Assembly: GCA_000227525.2 (NCBI GenBank)
Contig: AGIG01000016.1
Location: 1 to 60,028 of the forward strand
Source of the DNA: a gamma proteobacterium HIMB30
GTDB lineage: Bacteria; Pseudomonadota; Gammaproteobacteria; Pseudomonadales; Litorivicinaceae
Length of the DNA stretch: 60,028 bases
Reading direction: 5' to 3'
Below, piece by piece: positions 9,242-18,910 of the stretch. The notes beneath the pieces were generated by a model. That model ran no database searches. It saw nothing but the letters and a program-made list of their open reading frames with translations, and had not been told where the DNA came from. Each line of letters starts with the position of its first letter. The first letter of the stretch is position 1. Position numbers and translations under genes: made by a program.

Positions 9242-9972
9242 TGGCAGGCACGATCCATAATCTCACGGAACTCCCGCACTGCGGACGGCAAACCAACCAT
9301 CAGTGACCGTGCGACGAGGCTGTGACCGATATTCAATTCATTCATTCCATCGATTGCCGCGATCGAGCTCACGTTGAACTTGGTCAATCCATGACCTGCA
9401 TTCACAATCAAGCCCAAGCTCTGGGCAAAAGCTGAAGCTTCTTCCAGTCGTTCTAATTCACTCTCACAGGCTTCTGGTGTACTGGCATTCGCGTATTCCC
9501 CGGTGTGGAGCTCAATCACAGGAGCGCCAATATCGTACGCCGCCTGAATTTGATCCTGATCCGCGTCAATAAACAAACTGACCTCGATACCTGCATCTGT
9601 CAGCTTTGCAACCTGCGCTCCAAGTTCAGAAAGTTGCTTGACTACATTCAAACCGCCCTCTGTTGTGACTTCGCGTCGGTGCTCCGGCACGATGCAGCAC
9701 GCTTTTGGCATTGCTTTTAGGGCGATACGGACCATTTCATCAGTTGCGGCCATTTCCAGATTCATCGGAGTTCTCAAGTGACTTCTCAGCAACCAAACGT
9801 CCTCATCACGGACGTGACGGCGATCTTCACGTAGGTGAATCGTGATTCCGTCAGCACCGGCTTCCTCGACCGCCAGGGCCATTTGTAATAAATGGGGGTC
9901 TCGGCCGCCCCGCGCATTCCGTAAAGTGGCGACATGATCGATGTTCACGCCAAGTCTGACATATTGATTCAT
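9238..9972 (-). CDS. pdxJ: Pyridoxine 5'-phosphate synthase
   Basis: Condenses 3-amino-2-oxopropyl phosphate with deoxyxylulose 5-phosphate to form pyridoxine 5'-phosphate. A longer open frame reaches 10059, but the conserved N-terminus MNQYVRLGVNIDHVATLRNA starts at 9972, and that ATG overlaps the recO stop in ATGA; this gives 244 residues, the usual size. The phosphate-site stretches HLREDRRHV and the LNIGHSLVARS C-terminus are present. It lies between recO and acpS. Confidence 0.95.
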   Translation of the reverse strand: MNQYVRLGVNIDHVATLRNARGGRDPHLLQMALAVEEAGADGITIHLREDRRHVRDEDVWLLRSHLRTPMNLEMAATDEMVRIALKAMPKACCIVPEHRREVTTEGGLNVVKQLSELGAQVAKLTDAGIEVSLFIDADQDQIQAAYDIGAPVIELHTGEYANASTPEACESELERLEEASAFAQSLGLIVNAGHGLTKFNVSSIAAIDGMNELNIGHSLVARSLMVGLPSAVREFREIMDRACQ

Positions 9973-10631
9973 TGTATTTTTCCAGATTTCGTTAACATTT
10001 CCCGAGACACCAAACGTCTGCCATCCAGCGCAATATCGATTAATGACCGATGTAACCATTTGGCATGTCTCAAAGTCGCCGCACAGCCGTAATTGCTCGA
10101 GGCGAGCGACAGCCAGTCTTCTGAACTTAATGCATCAGGCTCTGCTCGATTCACCTCAACTAACTCTTGGTGCTTATGTAAGCGATACCAAGCCCCTTGT
10201 CGCAAGGTTTCGCCATGATGATCTCTATCAAGCACCGGATAGGTCCCAGCTGCCTCCAACAACCATCGCTCATACCGACGCAGAGCTCCTATTTCTCCGA
10301 GAGATACTTGCTTGACTGACTCTGTGTAGGTGTCAAATAAATTCTCAACCTCAGCGCCTTCAGGAATGATCCAGTGCGTAATTTCATTCACATAAAGCGC
10401 GCTGACCAATTCAACTCCGGTTAGAGGTAATCTGGGGCCGACGGATTCAATTTTCGACAAATTCGAGAGTTTTTTTGTCGTGAGCAGCTGGCCAAACAGG
10501 GGTTGGAATTCACTGACTTTTCCGGCGCCGCGGGCGAGACATCGAACCAAACGGTTATCATCCAATAAAACCGTTAATAACGCGCTAGTCTCTCGGTAGC
10601 GTTGCTTCCGGATAACCCAGAGCTTCTGCAT
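9969..10631 (-). CDS. recO: DNA repair protein RecO
   Basis: Helps load RecA onto SSB-coated single strands in the RecFOR pathway. The N-terminal OB fold is recognisable (RKQRYRETSALLTVLLDD ... ARGAGK), followed by a helical domain with LYVNEITHWIIPEGAEVENLFDTY. The 220 residues are slightly short for the family. The zinc cysteines seen in some RecO proteins are absent. The ATG at 10631 overlaps the era stop by one base (TGATG). Confidence 0.92.
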   Translation of the reverse strand: MQKLWVIRKQRYRETSALLTVLLDDNRLVRCLARGAGKVSEFQPLFGQLLTTKKLSNLSKIESVGPRLPLTGVELVSALYVNEITHWIIPEGAEVENLFDTYTESVKQVSLGEIGALRRYERWLLEAAGTYPVLDRDHHGETLRQGAWYRLHKHQELVEVNRAEPDALSSEDWLSLASSNYGCAATLRHAKWLHRSLIDIALDGRRLVSREMLTKSGKIQ

Positions 10632-11524
10632 CAGTCGGACTCGAAATAACCCAGCGACTTGAGAGCTCGCTCATCATTTGACCAGCTTGCGCGTACTTTG
10701 ACCCACAGTTTTAAAGCAACATGCGCATCAAGTAAGTTCTCCAATCGCTTCCGAGCTTCGATCCCAATTTGTTTTAATCGCGTACCGCCCTCACCGACCA
10801 AGATCGCCTTTTGACCATCACGCTCGACCGAGATCAATGCATGAATTCCGACCCGATCACCGCTGTGCTCGAATGATTCGATTTCAACAGTTGTCTCGTA
10901 AGGTACCTCATCTCCTAACTGACGCATTATCTGTTCTCGGACGATTTCAGCCGTTAAAAATCGTTCCGACCGATCGGTAATTTGGTCTTCTTCATACATA
11001 AACGGACCATCTGGCATTTGTAGTTTTAACGCGCCCAGTAATGGTTCCAAATTTAGATTTTTCAGTGCAGACACTGGAAAGACTTCGTCAAATCGATGTG
11101 TTTCGACAGTATTCTGAATGTGCGGCAGTAACTCATTCTTATTATTGAGTTTATCCACTTTATTAATAACCCAATACTTTGGTGCATCTGAACGTCTGAC
11201 TTTTTCGTAGACACGTTGATCAAGCTCATTCCAAATTTTGCCGTCTGTCAGCATTACAACCGCATCAACGCCTGATAACGCCTGCTCTGCAGTTTGGTTC
11301 ATCACGCGATTCATTGCTTTTGGTTGATCCGTATGCATTCCTGGCGTATCGACAAATGCAATCTGACACTCGTTTTCTGTCCAGATTCCGAGCACGCGGT
11401 GACGTGTCGTCTGAGGTTTTCGAGACGTAATGGATAACTTAAATCCGAGAATATGATTTAAAAGAGTCGATTTTCCAACGTTTGGCCGACCAACAATGGC
11501 AACAAACCCAAAACGTGTGGTCAT
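10631..11524 (-). CDS. era: GTPase Era
   Basis: Essential GTPase that binds the 3' end of 16S rRNA and helps assemble the 30S subunit. The G1 motif GRPNVGKS is at residues 12-19, then the DTPG switch II motif and NKVDK as G4. The C-terminal KH domain contains VGEGGTRLKQIGIEARKRLE. At 297 residues it has normal length. The start overlaps the end of rnc by four bases; era and rnc functions in 16S rRNA maturation are linked. Confidence 0.97.
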   Translation of the reverse strand: MTTRFGFVAIVGRPNVGKSTLLNHILGFKLSITSRKPQTTRHRVLGIWTENECQIAFVDTPGMHTDQPKAMNRVMNQTAEQALSGVDAVVMLTDGKIWNELDQRVYEKVRRSDAPKYWVINKVDKLNNKNELLPHIQNTVETHRFDEVFPVSALKNLNLEPLLGALKLQMPDGPFMYEEDQITDRSERFLTAEIVREQIMRQLGDEVPYETTVEIESFEHSGDRVGIHALISVERDGQKAILVGEGGTRLKQIGIEARKRLENLLDAHVALKLWVKVRASWSNDERALKSLGYFESD

Positions 11525-12201
11525 GAGGCGCTCAACTGCGACAGCGCATCAGCTGCCGCAGCTTGTTCAGCTTCTCGTCTCGAAGCACCCGTACCGATGG
11601 GATATTGCGCCAAGCCTTCAACTTGCACTTGCACTCGAAAGGTTTGCTGGTGCGCGGGGCCTAATACTTCAAGCACGCGATACACAGGTAGATTTCGCTT
11701 CTCTCGCTGCATCCATTCCTGCAGCGCCGTTTTTGGATCTTTATCGACCTGGTTGGGATTGACTGCTGCCAGTTCAGACTCGAGCCAAGTGATGATGCAG
11801 CTCTGACAGGCAGCCATTCCGCCGTCGAGAAAGACCGCTCCAATCACTGCTTCCATCGCGTCTGCCAGAATTGAATCTCTGCGTCGTCCACCGCTCTTGC
11901 GCTCCCCGCTACCCAATCGAATGGTTTCACCCAATTGTAGTCGTCTGGCGAGTTGTGATAAGGACTGCCCTCGCACGAGCGAGGCGCGCATCCGAGTTAA
12001 TTTGCCTTCTCGCGCCTCGGGGTAACGCCGAAAAAGAGCCTCAGCAACCACAAAATTCACAATAGAATCGCCCAAGAATTCAAGGCGCTCGTTATGTGAA
12101 GGACCCATGCTCCGATGGGTCAATGCCGACTCGAGATGTGAAATGTCCTTGAAACGATAGCCGAGCCGTGACTGTAAATCGTCAAGATTTGTTGAGCTCA
12201 C
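11521..12201 (-). CDS. rnc: Ribonuclease III
   Basis: Double-strand-specific endoribonuclease that processes rRNA precursors. The signature NERLEFLGDSIV is at residues 37-48 with catalytic Glu41 and Asp45, and the second acidic pair is in DAMEAVIGAVFLDGG. A double-stranded RNA-binding domain follows (residues about 155-222, ending REAEQAAAADAL). At 226 residues it is standard. It overlaps lepB upstream and era downstream by four bases each. Confidence 0.97.
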   Translation of the reverse strand: MSSTNLDDLQSRLGYRFKDISHLESALTHRSMGPSHNERLEFLGDSIVNFVVAEALFRRYPEAREGKLTRMRASLVRGQSLSQLARRLQLGETIRLGSGERKSGGRRRDSILADAMEAVIGAVFLDGGMAACQSCIITWLESELAAVNPNQVDKDPKTALQEWMQREKRNLPVYRVLEVLGPAHQQTFRVQVQVEGLAQYPIGTGASRREAEQAAAADALSQLSAS

Positions 12202-12947
12202 TGGATAATCCGGACTTCACTAAACGAGGGGATCGATAGCAACTCTTCCCAATGCATCCAGACGGCGAAAGCACGCCCAACGATCAATGAATCGTCAACA
12301 AACCCCCAAACACGACTGTCGTTTGAATTATCTCGATTGTCACCCATCACAAAGTACTGCCCTTCTGGAATTTCAATCGGGCCAAAATCACGTCCCTGCG
12401 TCATGCGGCGCCAGATTCGATGCTCACGGTCACCCAACTGTTCCGATGCTTCTTCTGTTAAGGGTGGGATAGTCAACGAACCATCCGGTGACACTCGAGT
12501 CAGCGTCTGAGCTTTGCCATTCACGTACACGACTTTATCGCGGTACTCAACGGTATCCCCCGGAATACCGACGACACGTTTGATGAAATTGATGCGCGGA
12601 TCTTCGGGATATTTAAATACCATGACATCACCGGGTTTCGGCTCTCCGACCTCAAGCACTGTATTTCCAAGAACCGGTAATCGCATCCCGTAGTCAAATT
12701 TATTCACCAGAATAAAATCACCGATTTTCAGCGTCGGCAACATTGAACCACTGGGAATTTGAAATGGCTCAAATAGAAAGGAGCGCAGGATCAGTACCAG
12801 AAACAGAACAGGAAAGAACGAACGACTGTAATCAATAATAATTCCAGGTTCTGCTCCATTTCGTTTGTTTTTGAAGTACAGCAGGTCCAAACCGTAAATC
12901 ACGCCTGATACAAGCACGATAATGACCAATATAAGCGTGAAGTCCAT
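12198..12947 (-). CDS. lepB: Signal peptidase I
   Basis: Membrane serine-lysine peptidase that removes signal peptides from exported proteins. Two N-terminal transmembrane segments (residues 3-22 and 43-60) come before the catalytic Ser68 in PSGSM and Lys123 in FIKRVVGIPGD. The late box VMGDNRDNSNDSR is present. At 249 residues it is shorter than the E. coli protein but like those of many gammaproteobacteria. It begins three bases after the lepA stop. Confidence 0.97.
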   Translation of the reverse strand: MDFTLILVIIVLVSGVIYGLDLLYFKNKRNGAEPGIIIDYSRSFFPVLFLVLILRSFLFEPFQIPSGSMLPTLKIGDFILVNKFDYGMRLPVLGNTVLEVGEPKPGDVMVFKYPEDPRINFIKRVVGIPGDTVEYRDKVVYVNGKAQTLTRVSPDGSLTIPPLTEEASEQLGDREHRIWRRMTQGRDFGPIEIPEGQYFVMGDNRDNSNDSRVWGFVDDSLIVGRAFAVWMHWEELLSIPSFSEVRIIQ

Positions 12948-12950
12948 TTC

Positions 12951-14747
12951 TTAATCTACCTTGAGTACGGCCAAAAAAGCGTCTTGTGGAATCTCAACAC
13001 GACCCACTTGCTTCATTCGTTTTTTTCCGGCCTTCTGTTTTTCCAATAACTTACGTTTCCGCGTTGCATCCCCACCATAACATTTTGCGGTGACGTTCTT
13101 ACGTAAGGCTTTGACGGTTGTGCGCGCTATGACATGGCGCCCAATCGCGGCCTGGATCGCAACATCAAACATTTGACGTGGAATGAGTTCGCGTAATTTT
13201 TCGGCTAACTCACGACCTCTCGATTGCGAGTGATCTTTATGCACAATGGCGGCAAGCGCATCGACGCGTTCACCATTAATCAGAATATCAAGTCTTACCA
13301 GAGGGCAGGATTCGAATCGAACAAAACTGTAATCGAGTGAACCAAATCCCCGCGTCGCTGATTTGAGCCGATCAAAGAAATCCATCACAACTTCGGCCAT
13401 TGGCAAATCAAACTCGATCTGCACTTGGCTACCCATATATTTCAAATCACGTTGAACGCCACGTTTTTCCACGCAAAGCGTCATGACCGAGCCGACGTAT
13501 TCGTTTGGAACCAAGATCGTTGCAGCCACAATTGGTTCACGCATTTCGTCGATTGAACCAATATCTGGTAGACGCGATGGATTGTCGACGTATCGCGTCT
13601 GACCGTCACTCGTTACGACCTCATAAACCACAGTCGGCGCTGACGTAATGAGGTCAAGATCATATTCGCGTTCAAGTCGCTCTTGGATGATCTCCATGTG
13701 CAGCATCCCGAGGAAACCACAACGGAATCCGAAGCCCAGTGCATCCGATGTCTCAGGTTCATACATCAAACTCGCATCATTCAACGTGAGCTTTTCAAGT
13801 GCCTCGCGGAAATCCTCGAAATCATCTGCAGAAACGGGAAATAGACCTGCATATACTTGCGGCTTGACCTTCTGAAATCCGGGAAGTGCATCGGTTTCAG
13901 CAAATTTTGAGTCAACCAAGGTATCACCGACGGGTGCGCCATGGATGTCTTTAATCCCAGCGATCATAAACCCGACCTGGCCAGCATGTAAGCTCGCTCT
14001 GGACAACCGTTTTGGCGTAAAGACTCCCACGTCTCCGACCTGCCAATCACGGCCTGTACTCTTAACACGTATCTTTTGCCCTTTCTTAAGCGCACCTTGG
14101 GTCACACGGACCAGTGACACCACGCCGAGATAGCTGTCGAACCATGAATCAATAATCAAAGCCTGAGTGGGCAGTGTACGATCCACCGATGGCGGTGGAA
14201 TTTTTTCAATCAGTTGCTCAAGCAGATCATCGATGCCTAATCCACTTTTTGCTGAACATGGGATGGCGTCCGATGCATCCAGACCGATAATGTTCTCGAT
14301 TTCTTCTTTGACACGGTCAGGCTCGGCCTGTGGCAGGTCCATCTTGTTGAGGACGGGAACAACTTCGAGTCCTTGTTCGATCGCGGTGTAACAGTTCGCA
14401 ACGGACTGCGCTTCAACGCCCTGTGCTGCATCAACGACCAACAAGGCCCCTTCACATGCATACAGCGAACGCGACACTTCATAGCTGAAATCAACATGAC
14501 CCGGCGTATCAATAAAATTCAACTCGTAGGTTTCCCCATTTTGAGCTGTGTAGTTCAGTGTCACGCTCTGGGCTTTGATGGTGATCCCACGTTCTCTTTC
14601 AATGTCCATTGAATCGAGAACCTGTGCTGCCATTTCTCGCTCGGAGAGGCCACCACAACGCTGGATGAATCTGTCAGCCAGCGTTGATTTGCCATGGTCA
14701 ATATGCGCGATGATCGAAAAGTTGCGAATGTGTGACGGGTCAGTCAA
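12951..14747 (-). CDS. lepA: Elongation factor 4 (LepA)
   Basis: Translational GTPase that acts on stalled or initiating ribosomes. The 598 residues show the G1 motif AHIDHGKST near residue 14, [14 protein letters not shown], and the LepA-specific C-terminal domain ending in [18 protein letters not shown]. It lies between mucD and lepB in the conserved order of this group. Confidence 0.98.
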   Translation of the reverse strand: MTDPSHIRNFSIIAHIDHGKSTLADRFIQRCGGLSEREMAAQVLDSMDIERERGITIKAQSVTLNYTAQNGETYELNFIDTPGHVDFSYEVSRSLYACEGALLVVDAAQGVEAQSVANCYTAIEQGLEVVPVLNKMDLPQAEPDRVKEEIENIIGLDASDAIPCSAKSGLGIDDLLEQLIEKIPPPSVDRTLPTQALIIDSWFDSYLGVVSLVRVTQGALKKGQKIRVKSTGRDWQVGDVGVFTPKRLSRASLHAGQVGFMIAGIKDIHGAPVGDTLVDSKFAETDALPGFQKVKPQVYAGLFPVSADDFEDFREALEKLTLNDASLMYEPETSDALGFGFRCGFLGMLHMEIIQERLEREYDLDLITSAPTVVYEVVTSDGQTRYVDNPSRLPDIGSIDEMREPIVAATILVPNEYVGSVMTLCVEKRGVQRDLKYMGSQVQIEFDLPMAEVVMDFFDRLKSATRGFGSLDYSFVRFESCPLVRLDILINGERVDALAAIVHKDHSQSRGRELAEKLRELIPRQMFDVAIQAAIGRHVIARTTVKALRKNVTAKCYGGDATRKRKLLEKQKAGKKRMKQVGRVEIPQDAFLAVLKVD

Positions 14748-14782
14748 GACTCCAATGCTCCTAGCGAAAAAATCGCGTTAGT

Positions 14783-16156
14783 TTACCGACCTAATCGCAA
14801 AGTGAGAAATGTTGAATTGCCACCACGCACAACTAATACCGGAATTGGTCGATCGGTTGGCAACGAATCCAGCATATTTTGCAAATCGGATACCTCTGAT
14901 ATCTCTCGACCGCCAACTTGGGTGATGATATCGCCAGCACGTAAACCGGCACTTAGCGCCGGATCGTCTCCGACTTCTTTTACCAAAATGCCACCTTGCA
15001 AATTGTTCTCTGATTGTAGGCTTTCCGGAACGTCATCAACGGTCATGCCGAGAATCGCTTTTGGTTGCGACGACATCGCCTGAGCCACTTGGTTCGCATC
15101 AGGGAGTTGCTCGATCGTGACATCGATGGTCAATCGATCACCTTGCCTGACCACATCGACAGGCACAGTCGTCCCCGGACGCACAAGACCTACCATGGGA
15201 GGTAGGTCAGACGAACGCTCGACATCTTTACCATTGAATCGAACGATGATATCTCCGGGCTGAATACCCGCTTTTCCGCCGGGCCCTGAGCTTGAGGCCT
15301 GCGCAATCAGGGCACCCATGGGTTTCTCGAGTCCGAAGCTCAACGCCAGATCACGGTTGACTTCTTGGATTAAAACACCCAGCCAACCACGTCTGACAAC
15401 CCCATCTTCCTGAATTTGTTCGGCAACATTCATTGCAAGATTCATCGGGATTGCAAACGACAAGCCCATAAACCCCCCAGACCGCGTGAAGATCTGCGAA
15501 TTAATTCCAACCACTTCGCCATCGAGATTAAACAATGGACCGCCCGAGTTACCCGGGTTGATCGCAACGTCCGTTTGAATGAACGGGACATAACTTTCAT
15601 CAGGCAGCGCACGACCAGTCGCACTGACGATACCTGCAGTCACGCTGTAGTCGAAGCCAAACGGCGATCCGATCGCAACAACCCACTGTCCACGTTTGAC
15701 ATCATCACTGTCAGCAATTTTGGCCACCGGAAGGTCAGTCGCATCGAGTTTGAGTACTGCAACATCCGATCTCGGATCAGTACCGACGATTTCAGCAATG
15801 AATTCTCGTCGATCATTCAGACGAACGATCACGGTTTCAGCACCTTCAACCACGTGATTATTTGTCAGTACGTAACCATCTTTTGAGATAATGAACCCGG
15901 AACCTAATGAGCGCCCTTCGCGTTCTTGAGGTGGCATTGGCACACCGCGTTCAAAGAATTCTCGAAAAAATGGTGGCAGATTTTGCAAATCAGGCATTTG
16001 TTGAGGACGGGAACTCGACTGGGAAGACCGGGTTGAGATATTAACGACTGCCGGGGATACGTCATCAACCAATTCCGTGAACTCGGGTAACTGTGCCTGC
16101 GCATTGAGGCTGACTGCGAGTACCAAACCGACAAGAATCTGCATCATTGATTTCAT
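14783..16156 (-). CDS. mucD: Periplasmic serine protease MucD/DegQ family
   Basis: Periplasmic HtrA-type protease and chaperone for damaged envelope proteins. A signal peptide ends at about residue 21 (NAQA). The triad is His101 in TNNHVVEG, Asp131 in RSDVAVLKLD and Ser204 in NPGNSGGPLF. Two PDZ domains follow (about 255-350 and 370-455). The 457 residues match MucD of Pseudomonas. It is the last gene of the sigma-E operon and overlaps rseC by four bases, so it should be raised when sigma-E is free. Confidence 0.94.
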   Translation of the reverse strand: MKSMMQILVGLVLAVSLNAQAQLPEFTELVDDVSPAVVNISTRSSQSSSRPQQMPDLQNLPPFFREFFERGVPMPPQEREGRSLGSGFIISKDGYVLTNNHVVEGAETVIVRLNDRREFIAEIVGTDPRSDVAVLKLDATDLPVAKIADSDDVKRGQWVVAIGSPFGFDYSVTAGIVSATGRALPDESYVPFIQTDVAINPGNSGGPLFNLDGEVVGINSQIFTRSGGFMGLSFAIPMNLAMNVAEQIQEDGVVRRGWLGVLIQEVNRDLALSFGLEKPMGALIAQASSSGPGGKAGIQPGDIIVRFNGKDVERSSDLPPMVGLVRPGTTVPVDVVRQGDRLTIDVTIEQLPDANQVAQAMSSQPKAILGMTVDDVPESLQSENNLQGGILVKEVGDDPALSAGLRAGDIITQVGGREISEVSDLQNMLDSLPTDRPIPVLVVRGGNSTFLTLRLGR

Positions 16157-16560
16157 TGGTTAATCCTTATTTGAAATGTCCGGGTCCAGTAACGACTGAA
16201 CAACCAACCTAATCCAACACCCGCGACTGACGTGATGGCTTGAAAGCCCTCACCCCAGCCGTACATCTGTCCGACAATGATCGGAACCATGAGTCCGATG
16301 AGTGGTGGCGCATAGAGTTTGACCATTTGTCCGGTTAACGACTGTTGACCGATATCCAGCACAACGACATCTCCTGCTTTCACAGAAGTGGGTTCACTGA
16401 GCGGAATTTCAAAGGTTTGTCCCGCAGATTTTCTGCTTAACCAGTCAGAACGACAACGGCCAAATTTGAGGCAACTGGCACAAAGGGAATGCGCGACCGA
16501 TTTCACGACCAGAGCGTGTGCGCTGACTGAAACCACTTCGACTGATCGCTGACAAGTCAC
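16153..16560 (-). CDS. rseC: RseC/SoxR-reducing-type membrane protein
   Basis: Small inner-membrane protein of the RseC/MucC family, an accessory to sigma-E regulation or to SoxR reduction. The 135 residues begin with a cysteine-bearing soluble part (CASCLKFGRC near residue 28), a VLDIGQQSLTGQMVKLYAPPL loop, and two membrane segments (residues about 82-98 and 103-122). It overlaps rseB upstream and mucD downstream by four bases each. Confidence 0.85.
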   Translation of the reverse strand: MTCQRSVEVVSVSAHALVVKSVAHSLCASCLKFGRCRSDWLSRKSAGQTFEIPLSEPTSVKAGDVVVLDIGQQSLTGQMVKLYAPPLIGLMVPIIVGQMYGWGEGFQAITSVAGVGLGWLFSRYWTRTFQIRINQ

Positions 16561-17528
16561 TTCGATCGACTCAACAATCCTTTGAGACCATCAACGTCCA
16601 GCGCATTGATGATTGTCTTTCCGGTTTCGGGCGGTATCTCACCGACGAGAGTCACCCTCAGAGTACCGCCCGATAACGCATAATCTTTGCCCAACGCAAC
16701 TGTAGGACCAAGAATCGCTTGCATATCTGGCTCTGGTCGCGAGCTTGTCAGCTCAAGGAAGATCGAAAAACTGCCAAGTCCATCGGTATACACCAGTGTA
16801 TAAACTCGATGACTCCCTGTCCGGGATGGCAGCGCGGAAACAAGTTGATACCCTGCTGGCAGCCAACTCGCTGGTGAAAATTGTAACACCGCATCAGGTC
16901 GGGTAATTGGATAGACCTTGACCTGCAAGGATTCTTCACCTGCGGCGATCTCTACCGATTGAGGACCAACAGTCAATTCTGAAAATTCAAATTGCTCGAG
17001 TGTTTGATTGTCAGCATTGAGTGTCTGAGATCTCAGCAACAAAGACGTGTCGTCGTCGACCCAGAAGCGATAGCTGTGGCGATGGCCATCCATCGACTCA
17101 ACCAAAACCAATTGCGCCGAGCGATCAGCGATCCGCTCAACGCCTCCGAGCGTGATTTGATAAGGCGCGTCGAAGATCTGCCTTGGCTCGGAATTAATGA
17201 TACCAGGCAGCGGATAGCCTTGACGCAAAACGTCGGGCCCTGGGCTTGCCTCAATCAGTGAGTTTCCGGACTGCGCCCGTTCAAGTGGCTGACCCGAGAG
17301 ACGCCTTAATCTTGCTGTCTCCTGCCCGTTGATCACATCATGTTCAAAAGCAAGGTTCGCCAACACGTCAGCTCGCTGATAAACGAGCTTTCCAGAATAC
17401 GAAAGAGAACGCGCGGCCATCGCCATGGATCTAAGCTTTTCTTTTGCTGGCTCAGAGCTAATTGCGAAAGCGTCGGAATGCATCGTCGCGAGCGCAAGAA
17501 AAAGTACGCCCAGATATCGAGACACCAT
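16557..17528 (-). CDS. rseB: Sigma-E regulatory protein RseB/MucB
   Basis: Periplasmic protein that binds the anti-sigma factor RseA and shields it from cleavage until lipid or lipopolysaccharide signals release it. The 323 residues start with a signal peptide (about 1-22). The LolA-like N-terminal fold shows LRSMAMAARSLSYSGKLVYQ, and the C-terminal domain includes SPASWLPAGYQLV and GSHRVYTLVYTDGLGSFSIFLE, both family hallmarks. Its ATG coincides with the last base of the rseA stop. Confidence 0.93.
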   Translation of the reverse strand: MVSRYLGVLFLALATMHSDAFAISSEPAKEKLRSMAMAARSLSYSGKLVYQRADVLANLAFEHDVINGQETARLRRLSGQPLERAQSGNSLIEASPGPDVLRQGYPLPGIINSEPRQIFDAPYQITLGGVERIADRSAQLVLVESMDGHRHSYRFWVDDDTSLLLRSQTLNADNQTLEQFEFSELTVGPQSVEIAAGEESLQVKVYPITRPDAVLQFSPASWLPAGYQLVSALPSRTGSHRVYTLVYTDGLGSFSIFLELTSSRPEPDMQAILGPTVALGKDYALSGGTLRVTLVGEIPPETGKTIINALDVDGLKGLLSRSK

Positions 17529-18190
17529 TACTCGATTGGCTCGTCTCGCCCCATGATTCGTGCTAGCGGGAGAACAGATGTTCCACCAACAATCGCAGTG
17601 TTTTCAGCGTGCCTGATCAGGTACGGACTCAAGCGATTACTCACTAACTGTTTCATATCCTGTTCAGTCAGAATTCTCGCAACTGGTCGACGCTCATTTG
17701 TATCAGGTGAACTCGTCATCCCCTCGACTGCGACGGTTTCCCTCTGAACGGGCATTTGAAACTTGATGATTTCTAACGGCTCAGACGTCGCAACCGTTTC
17801 CCGTGTATCAACCGGCGCAACGACTTTGACACCGATCACAACCGCAAATGCGATCGATGCAGCAATCGCCAGTTGCCCAGTCAGCGCGGCAAATCGATTA
17901 GGTAGCGGCTCCTTGGACGGGAGAAAAGTGACGTGTGACACATCATCCTGTTGCGTGTCGATGATTGGTTTGGCTTCTGCCACGCCATCGAGCTCTGCAT
18001 TAATTCGGTCCAATAGTGTGGTGCCAAGCATCTCCTCACCACGCATTGTGCTGCTGATCGCTTGACAAGATGCCCAATATCCCTTGAGGTCACCACGTGT
18101 TTTCGTTCCATCAAGGATCTTGCGTGCCTCGAATTCCGTTGCTTCCTGATCAACCAACGCTGACAAGGATTGCCGCAGGGTTTCGGTCAT
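17528..18190 (-). CDS. rseA: Anti-sigma-E factor RseA/MucA
   Basis: Single-pass inner-membrane protein whose N-terminal domain holds sigma-E. The first 65 residues (LRQSLSALVDQEATEFEARKIL ... YWASCQAI) are the sigma-binding domain. One membrane segment lies at about 103-124, leaving a periplasmic part of about 95 residues that should be cut by DegS- and RseP-type proteases. It lies 52 bases downstream of rpoE. Confidence 0.92.
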   Translation of the reverse strand: MTETLRQSLSALVDQEATEFEARKILDGTKTRGDLKGYWASCQAISSTMRGEEMLGTTLLDRINAELDGVAEAKPIIDTQQDDVSHVTFLPSKEPLPNRFAALTGQLAIAASIAFAVVIGVKVVAPVDTRETVATSEPLEIIKFQMPVQRETVAVEGMTSSPDTNERRPVARILTEQDMKQLVSNRLSPYLIRHAENTAIVGGTSVLPLARIMGRDEPIE

Positions 18191-18242
18191 TGAGTCACCA
18201 CTCCACTGTATCCAGTTGTTCTAATCATTGTTTATGACACTC

Positions 18243-18842
18243 TCATAACGAAAAAGTTCCCGGAAATTTCTGCGAAATTTCTTGAATCACGTTATCTCGA
18301 GCCCGGAAAATTCGGGATCGGACCGTTCCGATCGGGCAATTCATCGCCATCGCAATCTCATCATAGCTCAATCCTTCCAACTCTCGAAGTGTTAACGCGT
18401 GTTTTAAATCGTCAGGTAATTGCTCGATCGAATGAAGGATTGCCCGTTGCAACTCCTCTGCTCCAGCCTCCTCTTCTGGTGCTGCGATGTCCTGAAGCGC
18501 AAGTACTTCGCCCGTTCCGTCCTCATCAACAGAAACATCCTTAGCTTCTTTGGCGCGTGTCATGAGGTGATTTTTCGCAGTATTTACAGCGATTCGATAA
18601 AGCCACGTGTAAAATGCGCTCTCGCCCCGAAATGTATTGAGCGAACGGAAGGCTTTGACAAAGGTATCCTGCAACACATCCATCGCGTCACTCTGGTTGG
18701 AAACGAGACGACTGACCACAGACAGTAATCGTGATTGATATTTTAAGACCAAGAGATCAAACGCATGGCGATCACCCAATCGAGCACGATCGACCAACAA
18801 CTGGTCATTCTCAGCCCCGACTTTTTGAACTGGCGATTCCAT
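18243..18842 (-). CDS. rpoE: RNA polymerase sigma-E factor (AlgU/RpoE)
   Basis: ECF sigma factor for the envelope-stress response. The frame is open to 18992, but the conserved protein starts at the ATG at 18842 (MESPVQKVGAENDQLLVDR), giving 199 residues. Region 2 shows DVLQDTFVKAFRSLNTFRGES and TWLYRIAVNTAKN; region 4 shows LTLRELEGLSYDEIAMAMN and GTVRSRIFRAR. It is divergent from nadB, as in Pseudomonas. On its upstream side TTGTCC and CATATT are spaced by 17 bases, a plausible housekeeping promoter. I did not find a clear sigma-E autoregulated promoter. Confidence 0.96.
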   Translation of the reverse strand: MESPVQKVGAENDQLLVDRARLGDRHAFDLLVLKYQSRLLSVVSRLVSNQSDAMDVLQDTFVKAFRSLNTFRGESAFYTWLYRIAVNTAKNHLMTRAKEAKDVSVDEDGTGEVLALQDIAAPEEEAGAEELQRAILHSIEQLPDDLKHALTLRELEGLSYDEIAMAMNCPIGTVRSRIFRARDNVIQEISQKFPGTFSL

Positions 18843-18910
18843 ACCCAAACGCGTTTTCTCAAGAATTTCAAAGACTAATATGACATGTACCAGATAAAAG
18901 GACAAGCAGC

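Noticed and set aside
15416-15886. 156-residue plus-strand frame
   Set aside because: Antisense to the protease core of mucD, whose motifs are clear; composition looks like an out-of-frame reading.
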